Assembly: GCA_003132445.1 (NCBI GenBank)
Contig: PKXU01000094.1
Coordinates: forward strand, 1-64,000
Direction of reading: 5' to 3'
Source of the DNA: Acidobacteriaceae bacterium
GTDB lineage: Bacteria; Acidobacteriota; Terriglobia; Terriglobales; Acidobacteriaceae
DNA: 64,000 bases
In this document: piece by piece, positions 59,394 through 64,000 of the stretch
Layout of the letters: every line of letters begins with the position of its first letter
How positions within the stretch are numbered: position 1 is the stretch's first letter
Program-made: the position numbers and the translations under genes
The notes under the pieces: model-generated
What the model saw: the letters and a program-made list of their open reading frames with translations, nothing else
The model's database searches: none
Told to the model about the DNA's origin: nothing

Positions 59394-59858
59394 GGCGCAA
59401 TTACTATACCGCCCAAGGGAGCCCGGGCGGACTAGATGGTGACCACGCTATGCCAGCCGGATGCCTGGGCCACGTCAAGACTTGATCGGCCCTTAACCAT
59501 GCCGGGGAGTAATCTGTCCCCTCGAACTCTTGTTACCTATCCTTCGGTAACTGAGATTGGTCTTGTGCGTCGTTGACAGGGGGAACCTGGTTTGTTAACG
59601 TTAACCAGTCATTCACATAACCTTTGGCCGAGCTAAGTTCTGCAAGCGGTTGGAATTGCAGACGAAAATAGATTTCAGCTTGGTCCCAGTTCCAGGTAGG
59701 CGTAGGGCCGCGAGAAGGTTCCATTCCCAAGATGGGAGCGCAGCCCGAAGAAGTCAGGTTGTCTGAGCCGGCGTTTCTGCATTCAGAAAGCAGCCTTGCT
59801 CCAGACGTGATGTCTTAGCGCCTGGTTTTCGGAAGATGTTCAGAATTAGAGGACCGAC
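59394..59858. other. Spacer before the M23 peptidase gene
   Basis: 465 bases, no supported gene. It contains GTTACC/GGTAAC hairpin arms (59532-59551), and TTGACA (59573-59578) followed by a near-palindrome CTGGTTTGTTAACGTTAACCAG split by two bases (59587-59608). The latter may be a promoter-operator of the peptidase gene, 250 bases downstream. Its -10 is not evident. Confidence 0.5.
59587..59608 (+). promoter_or_regulatory. Possible operator: GTTAAC palindrome beside TTGACA
   Basis: CTGGTT and AACCAG flank GTTAACGTTAAC. With TTGACA eight to nine bases before, an overlapping operator-promoter arrangement is possible. No matching -10 is clear, so it remains a suggestion. Confidence 0.3.
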
Positions 59859-60770
59859 TTGCAAAAGCGCTTTTACATTCTATTCGTAGCCCGCGGGGAC
59901 GACGGGCAATTGCGTAAGATCTCTATCCCCGTGCACTACCTGTACGTCTTCGTCGTGGGCGCCGCGATCGGGTTCCTGAGTTTGACCGGCATTGCCAGTT
60001 CTTACACTCGCATGCTGCTGAAGGTTTCCCGTTACAACCAGCTTCGAACGGAAAAAGATCAGCTCAAAGACAATTATTCTCGCCTGGAACAGGTTGCCAA
60101 AGAGCGCGACGTGCAGGTAGCTTCGCTCGGTTCGATCGCCGGGGAAGTTTCGGCCCTTTACGGTCTGAAAGCGCAACCTACGCTGGTGACAGCGACCGCT
60201 GAACAGATTCAGGACGCCGACGTAAGTTCTTCGCTCGATCAGTTGCATGCCCTTCGGAGTTCTGCTTTAAGCGGAGCCACAATGGTCGGTCTGACCATGG
60301 GCCTCACTCGAAATGCCACCACCGCAGACTGGTTCAAGGCAAACTCAGCTCCCAATCTATGGCCGGTGGAAGGCCAAGTGACGGCAAGCTTTGGCGAGCG
60401 GATTGATCCCTTCAACGGCGAAGGAGCATTTCACAGCGGTGTCGATATCGGCAGCAGCTACGGTGCCCGGGTTTTGGCTCCTGCGGACGGCACGGTTACA
60501 TTTAGCGATCAGATGGGCGGCTACGGCAGGGCGATCATGATCGATCACGGGAACGGCATCAGCACCCGCTACGGCCACCTTTCCGGTTTTGCCGTCACAG
60601 CCGGGCAAAGAGTCCACCGCGGTGATGTAATTGGATACGTGGGCACAAGTGGGCGCTCGACTGGTCCGCATCTTCACTATGAAGTCCGCATCAACGATAC
60701 CCCGGTGAATCCTTACAAGTATCTCCGTATGACCGTCGCGCATAACGGCGGCTTCACTACAGGAAGCTAG
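59859..60770 (+). CDS. M23 (LytM-type) metallopeptidase
   Basis: 303 residues from a TTG start with GAGGA six bases upstream. It has a membrane helix near 25-45 (LYVFVVGAAIGFLSLTG) and a coiled coil (about 50-95). The LytM domain (about 170-295) shows H-x3-D in HSGVDIGSSYGARV, and H-x-H in GPHLHYEVRIND, plus YGHLSGFAV. It cleaves or binds peptidoglycan in the periplasm, perhaps as a division-linked factor. The Ser/Thr kinase gene follows 208 bases downstream. Confidence 0.93.
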   Translation: MQKRFYILFVARGDDGQLRKISIPVHYLYVFVVGAAIGFLSLTGIASSYTRMLLKVSRYNQLRTEKDQLKDNYSRLEQVAKERDVQVASLGSIAGEVSALYGLKAQPTLVTATAEQIQDADVSSSLDQLHALRSSALSGATMVGLTMGLTRNATTADWFKANSAPNLWPVEGQVTASFGERIDPFNGEGAFHSGVDIGSSYGARVLAPADGTVTFSDQMGGYGRAIMIDHGNGISTRYGHLSGFAVTAGQRVHRGDVIGYVGTSGRSTGPHLHYEVRINDTPVNPYKYLRMTVAHNGGFTTGS

Positions 60771-60978
60771 TTCCGCCGCCACAATCAAGAACCCTTCCTT
60801 TCGATTGTTTCCGTCGTTCCTAACTCACAGCCGATTACCGGATTATTACCAGTAGTGTTACTGCCGTAACGATCCGCTGCAAACACCGTGCGAAATCATT
60901 GCGCCGACAGCGCTAACATAAGAAAAGTCTCTCTCCCTTTTATTCCGTGGCCGATGTGGATTTACGGCGCAAGAATTC

Positions 60979-62628
60979 ATGGAAACTTCCGAAATAAAAC
61001 GGTTTGGCCGGTACGAGATTGTGGCTGAATTGGGTCGCGGCGCCATGGGCGTTGTATACAAAGCCCGTGATCCGCAGATTGACCGTTTAGTCGCCGTCAA
61101 GACCGTTTCCATGTGGGGACAGGAACGCGAAGAGGAAACAGAATTTCGTATGCGTTTCATGAATGAGGCGCAGGCAGCCGGGCGACTCCACCACGCCGGA
61201 ATTGTTTCTATTTTTGACGTTGGTCAGAATCCTGAAAACCAGGATCCCTACATCGTTCTGGAATACGTGGCGGGCGAGTCTTTGAACCGCGTTCTGGCAC
61301 GCGAGAAGAAACTGCCACTACCGCGAGCGCTGCACCTTGCCGAACAAATCGCCGAGGCCCTGGACTATGCGCACGGCCAGGGCGTTGTACATCGCGACAT
61401 TAAACCGGGAAACATTCTGGTTACCGAAGAAGGCCATGCCAAAATTGCCGACTTCGGCATCGCCAAATTGAATCTGGCCCACTTCACCTTGCCCGGCCGT
61501 GTGCTGGGAACGCCGGCCTACATGGCACCAGAGCAACTGAGCGGCGAAGGAGTAGACGGCCGCTCCGATTTATTTTCGCTGGGAGTGATCCTGTATGCCA
61601 TGGTCACAGGCCATTCCCCCTTTCAGGGAAACAGCGCTACAACCGTGTGCTTCAAGGTGGCGAATCGGGAACCCGTGGCCGCCAGCGCCTTCGACCTGAC
61701 CCTGCCGCCGGAGTTGGATCAAGTGATCTCCAGGGCCATGGCGAAGGATCCCGAACAGCGCTACCAGACTGGCGCCGAGTTCGCCGAAGATGTGCGCCAG
61801 TTGAAGGAAGTGTTCAAGGTAGGTTCAACCACAACATCGTTAAAGGCGGCACTACTAACACCGGCCAAGTCGACTGGAATATTCGCTCGCACAACTGGCC
61901 AGCGGCCAGCGGCGCGCCCGTCGCCGAAGCCGGCAGGCGCCAATAATCCGATACGTCAAGTCTTGCGCCAAGGTCCGGTCGGTTATCTGATTCTCAGTGC
62001 AGTAGTCGCGGCTCTGTTCCTCATCGGGATCTGGTGGAGATCGGCCCTGCGTTCTCCAAAGCCAGCCGTGAATGCTCTCACTACAGCACCGAACACTCCC
62101 GCGCTAAACACGCCAGCAGCGCCGAGTACGGAAAGTGGGCGGCAAGTTCCAGTTCCGACTACTGCGAATGACGCCGCCAAAGAGGAAAAATCGGCGGACG
62201 TACCTCAATTGCAGCCAGTGGTGGCTGCGGTAATACCGCACAAAGCGCGGCGACCAGTCTCGCACCAAACGGCCTCTGCTTCGGCGGCGGAAGCCGCGGC
62301 GCCGGTTTCTAACCTCGACCTCGCGGTGCAGCATCAATTCAAAGACGCCACTCTTTTTGTCTGGGTCGATGATCAACTTGCGTTGACCCGGTCTTTGCAC
62401 GGAGGCACTCAGAAACACATGGTGGTCTTCAACGGAGTGCGGGGAGTCGATTCCGAAACTCTCAAGATTCCTGCGGGAAAACATGCGCTTCGCGTGAGAG
62501 CATTATCATCTGACGAGACCATCGATCTTTCGAGGACCATTTCGGCGGAATTCTTCGGCGGCGGAGAGAAGTCTCTGCAGGTCACCTTCGACAAACACAA
62601 TACCGCCATGCACCTAAGCTGGCAGTAG
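60979..62628 (+). CDS. Membrane Ser/Thr protein kinase (Hanks type)
   Basis: 549 residues. Kinase domain at about 10-275: ATP loop LGRGAMGVVYKA, Lys41 in VAVKTV, catalytic loop VVHRDIKPGNILV, DFGIAKLN with the Mg Asp, and GTPAYMAPEQL. A flexible stretch leads to one membrane helix near 336-354 (VGYLILSAVVAALFLIGIWW). The C-terminal 190 residues outside the membrane have a Pro/Ala-rich linker and a compact beta domain (DATLFVWVDDQLAL, KIPAGKHALRVRAL). It likely senses an envelope signal. No phosphatase gene is adjacent. Confidence 0.93.
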   Translation: METSEIKRFGRYEIVAELGRGAMGVVYKARDPQIDRLVAVKTVSMWGQEREEETEFRMRFMNEAQAAGRLHHAGIVSIFDVGQNPENQDPYIVLEYVAGESLNRVLAREKKLPLPRALHLAEQIAEALDYAHGQGVVHRDIKPGNILVTEEGHAKIADFGIAKLNLAHFTLPGRVLGTPAYMAPEQLSGEGVDGRSDLFSLGVILYAMVTGHSPFQGNSATTVCFKVANREPVAASAFDLTLPPELDQVISRAMAKDPEQRYQTGAEFAEDVRQLKEVFKVGSTTTSLKAALLTPAKSTGIFARTTGQRPAARPSPKPAGANNPIRQVLRQGPVGYLILSAVVAALFLIGIWWRSALRSPKPAVNALTTAPNTPALNTPAAPSTESGRQVPVPTTANDAAKEEKSADVPQLQPVVAAVIPHKARRPVSHQTASASAAEAAAPVSNLDLAVQHQFKDATLFVWVDDQLALTRSLHGGTQKHMVVFNGVRGVDSETLKIPAGKHALRVRALSSDETIDLSRTISAEFFGGGEKSLQVTFDKHNTAMHLSWQ

Positions 62629-62644
62629 ACTGGCGGCTACTGCC
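62621..62644. terminator. Hairpin shared by two convergent stops
   Basis: GGCAGTAG and CTACTGCC are exact complements around an eight-base loop. Each arm contains the TAG stop of one of the convergent genes (kinase and DUF3592-like). No long T run follows, so its strength as a terminator is uncertain. Confidence 0.4.
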
Positions 62645-63026
62645 GCAATCCCATCCAATTTTCTGAAACCACCAGGGAATTTCCAGGATTCTGCGGATCG
62701 TATCTCACGGAAGTGGGCAGCCCAAGACGGCACGAGTGCAGATTGATCCATTGCCGCAAATAAGTGACGTCCTGGGAACACTCATAGGAGACGCCAGCCA
62801 CGTCATACTTATAGATCAGCATGGTGGCGGCATGATAATTGTTGGCCGCCGCCAGTTCCTGCACATCGATAACTGTGCCGTCGGTAATCCGGCCGGTGCC
62901 CTCAAGCCAGGCTCTGCGTTGGCGCTCAAGTTCGTCGGGCGACTTTGGCCTGCGTCGCAGAAATACATACGCAGCCAGCAAAGCCGCGGCACCGATTACT
63001 AACACATAGATTCGAAGCGAAATCAT
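62637..63026 (-). CDS. DUF3592-like single-helix membrane protein
   Basis: 129 residues. An N-terminal helix (SLRIYVLVIGAAALLAAYVF) with basic end is followed by a domain with RITDGTVIDVQELAAANNY, LIYKYDVAGVSYECSQDV, and GLPTSVRYDPQNPGNSLV, the pattern of DUF3592 membrane-associated proteins (strand-Y-Y-DP-x-NP). Function unknown. Convergent with the kinase gene, sharing a hairpin at the stops. Confidence 0.75.
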   Translation of the reverse strand: MISLRIYVLVIGAAALLAAYVFLRRRPKSPDELERQRRAWLEGTGRITDGTVIDVQELAAANNYHAATMLIYKYDVAGVSYECSQDVTYLRQWINLHSCRLGLPTSVRYDPQNPGNSLVVSENWMGLRQ

Positions 63027-63231
63027 AACTGGGTTGAAGTTTAATCGGGGCCCGCGCCGACCAATCTCCTAATCAGGATAAGGCGAAAGCGAGATAGGTG
63101 GAAGTAGTGGAAAGGTTACGGAGGTGCCACAGCCTGTGAAAATTATTTAAAACACGCAGCATCAGGAGAAATTTCCACTTGTCTTACGACCATTCGACTG
63201 GAATACTGCGTCGAATGCGAGCGGAGCAGGA

Positions 63232-64000
63232 ATGAGATTTGCAGCGATTATTCTGGCGATTGCAATCGCAGTATCAGCTCCCGCGATCGACGGAACCCCA
63301 TCCGCAGGCAAACCCTCCGATAAAGAACTGACACGCGACTGGCCCGTTTATGGCGGGACACCAGAAAACAATCATTATTCCAGCTTGAGCCAAATCAATC
63401 GACAGAATGTAAATCGCCTTCAAGTCGCCTGGAGATTCGACACAGAGGAATCCGGAGGACTGCAGACCAGTCCAATTGTCGTCGACGGAGTTCTCTACGG
63501 ATTAACTCCGTCGCAAAAAGTATTTGCATTGAATGCGGCGACGGGCCAATTGATATGGAAGTTTGATTCCGGAATCCATGGCACGCAGCCCGATCGCGGG
63601 CTGACTTATTGGTCCTCTGGAAGTGACCGCAGAATCCTGGTCGGCGTGATGAACTTTGTCTACGCGCTCGACGCATCTACCGGCAAAACTATCGTAGGTT
63701 TCGGAAAAAACGGAGACGGGCGCATCGATCTGCGCGAGGACTTAGACCGCGATCCGGCGGCGCAATCCATTTACATGACCAGCCCCGCCGTAATTTACAA
63801 AGACCTGATGATCGTCGGCGGCCGCGAAGCAGAAACTCTGCCCGCATCTTACGGCGACGTGCGCGCCTATGACGTGCGCACCGGCAAGCTGCGCTGGAAA
63901 TTCCACACCATTCCGCGGCCAGGAGAGCTTGGCTACGAAACTTGGCCTAAAGACGCGTGGAAGAGCAGCGGCGCCGCCAATAACTGGGCGGGCATGACAG
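63232..64000 (+). CDS. PQQ-dependent dehydrogenase, N-terminal part (runs off the window)
   Basis: The first 256 codons of a quinoprotein dehydrogenase. A signal peptide (RFAAIILAIAIAVSAPAI) is followed by DWPVYGGTPENNHYSSLSQI, the family start, and beta-propeller blades with repeated VYALDASTGK/VFALNAATGQ tryptophan-docking motifs (RAYDVRTGKLRWKFHTIPRP). The last visible segment is SGAANNWAGMT. It would oxidise an alcohol or sugar in the periplasm with PQQ; the substrate cannot be told without the rest. GGAG lies six bases before the ATG. The frame is open to the window end. Confidence 0.92.
   Translation, partial: MRFAAIILAIAIAVSAPAIDGTPSAGKPSDKELTRDWPVYGGTPENNHYSSLSQINRQNVNRLQVAWRFDTEESGGLQTSPIVVDGVLYGLTPSQKVFALNAATGQLIWKFDSGIHGTQPDRGLTYWSSGSDRRILVGVMNFVYALDASTGKTIVGFGKNGDGRIDLREDLDRDPAAQSIYMTSPAVIYKDLMIVGGREAETLPASYGDVRAYDVRTGKLRWKFHTIPRPGELGYETWPKDAWKSSGAANNWAGMT

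Noticed and set aside
59533-59730. 65-codon minus-strand frame
   Set aside because: No ribosome site, no hydrophobic or domain features, and it overlaps palindromic spacer sequence.
1-64000. CRISPR arrays, prophage or insertion sequence genes
   Set aside because: No regularly spaced repeats with unique spacers, and no integrase, transposase or phage structural gene was seen; the repeats found are hairpins or tandem units.

Overview
The window reads as chromosomal DNA of an acidobacterium of the Koribacter/Terriglobia type. This is inferred from moderately high GC, a vWA-type exported protein and several secreted proteins of a kind common in that phylum, many GTG/TTG starts, and intergenic spacers filled with short-word palindromes. 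No rRNA gene or taxonomic marker was searched. Most of the window is core housekeeping DNA in short operons; no phage, integrase, transposase gene or CRISPR array is visible.

Layout. 1-3.2 kb is the most accessory-looking part: the start of a greB gene running off the left edge, a translationally coupled pair made of a PIN-like nuclease and an AAA15-type ATPase (a candidate two-gene defence module), a truncated ABC-F gene, and tRNA-Pro(GGG). 3.4-10.1 kb (minus strand) holds polA, a lipoprotein, a cysteine dioxygenase with a eukaryote-type Cys-Tyr pair, murJ and a vWA-like protein. 10.3-19.6 kb has a membrane-fused spermidine-synthase-like protein, a CDP-alcohol phosphatidyltransferase/GtrA pair, an orphan CuA protein with a dihaem cytochrome c, an MDR oxidoreductase and a PIN-TRAM protein. 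19.7-26 kb carries ispD-ispF and, apart from them, ispE, plus a glutamine-amidotransferase-fold hydrolase, a frameshifted cupin and a perfect Crp/Fnr-type palindrome.

26-30.4 kb is a translation and nucleotide cluster: tRNA-Gln, prs, rplY, pth, rpsF, rpsR, rplI. 31.8-36 kb is an envelope-stress type operon (ECF sigma factor, zinc-finger anti-sigma with HEAT-like repeats, DUF4097 beta-repeat protein, two-PDZ protein). 36-45.6 kb has a GAF-GAF-GGDEF cyclase, a 67-residue membrane protein, recG, a winged-helix/TPR regulator, lipA and an MCE-domain protein. 45.7-54 kb has a second fused spermidine-synthase-like protein, acpS, a DUF488 protein, selA, a cytochrome c lipoprotein, folP, a secreted LolA-like protein and dtd. 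54-64 kb has acpP-fabF, a PilZ protein, a DUF374 acyltransferase, thiL, an M23 endopeptidase, a Ser/Thr kinase and the first 256 codons of a PQQ dehydrogenase.

The most unusual structural signal is the repeats. One family of about 45-60 bp double hairpins (GCCGAGCTTCGCTCGGC followed by GACGGGCG-ARGG-CGCCCGTC, often between GTGTG and CACAC ends) occurs at least five times, once inside the recG reading frame between helicase motifs II and III. A related 113-bp element bounded by GTGTGG/CCACAC lies inside the ispE frame. A second class of spacers forms long hairpins whose arms are built from repeated words of 7-10 bases, a different word at each locus. Starts were adjusted from ribosome-binding sites and family length where possible. 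All functional assignments rest on motifs read by eye.
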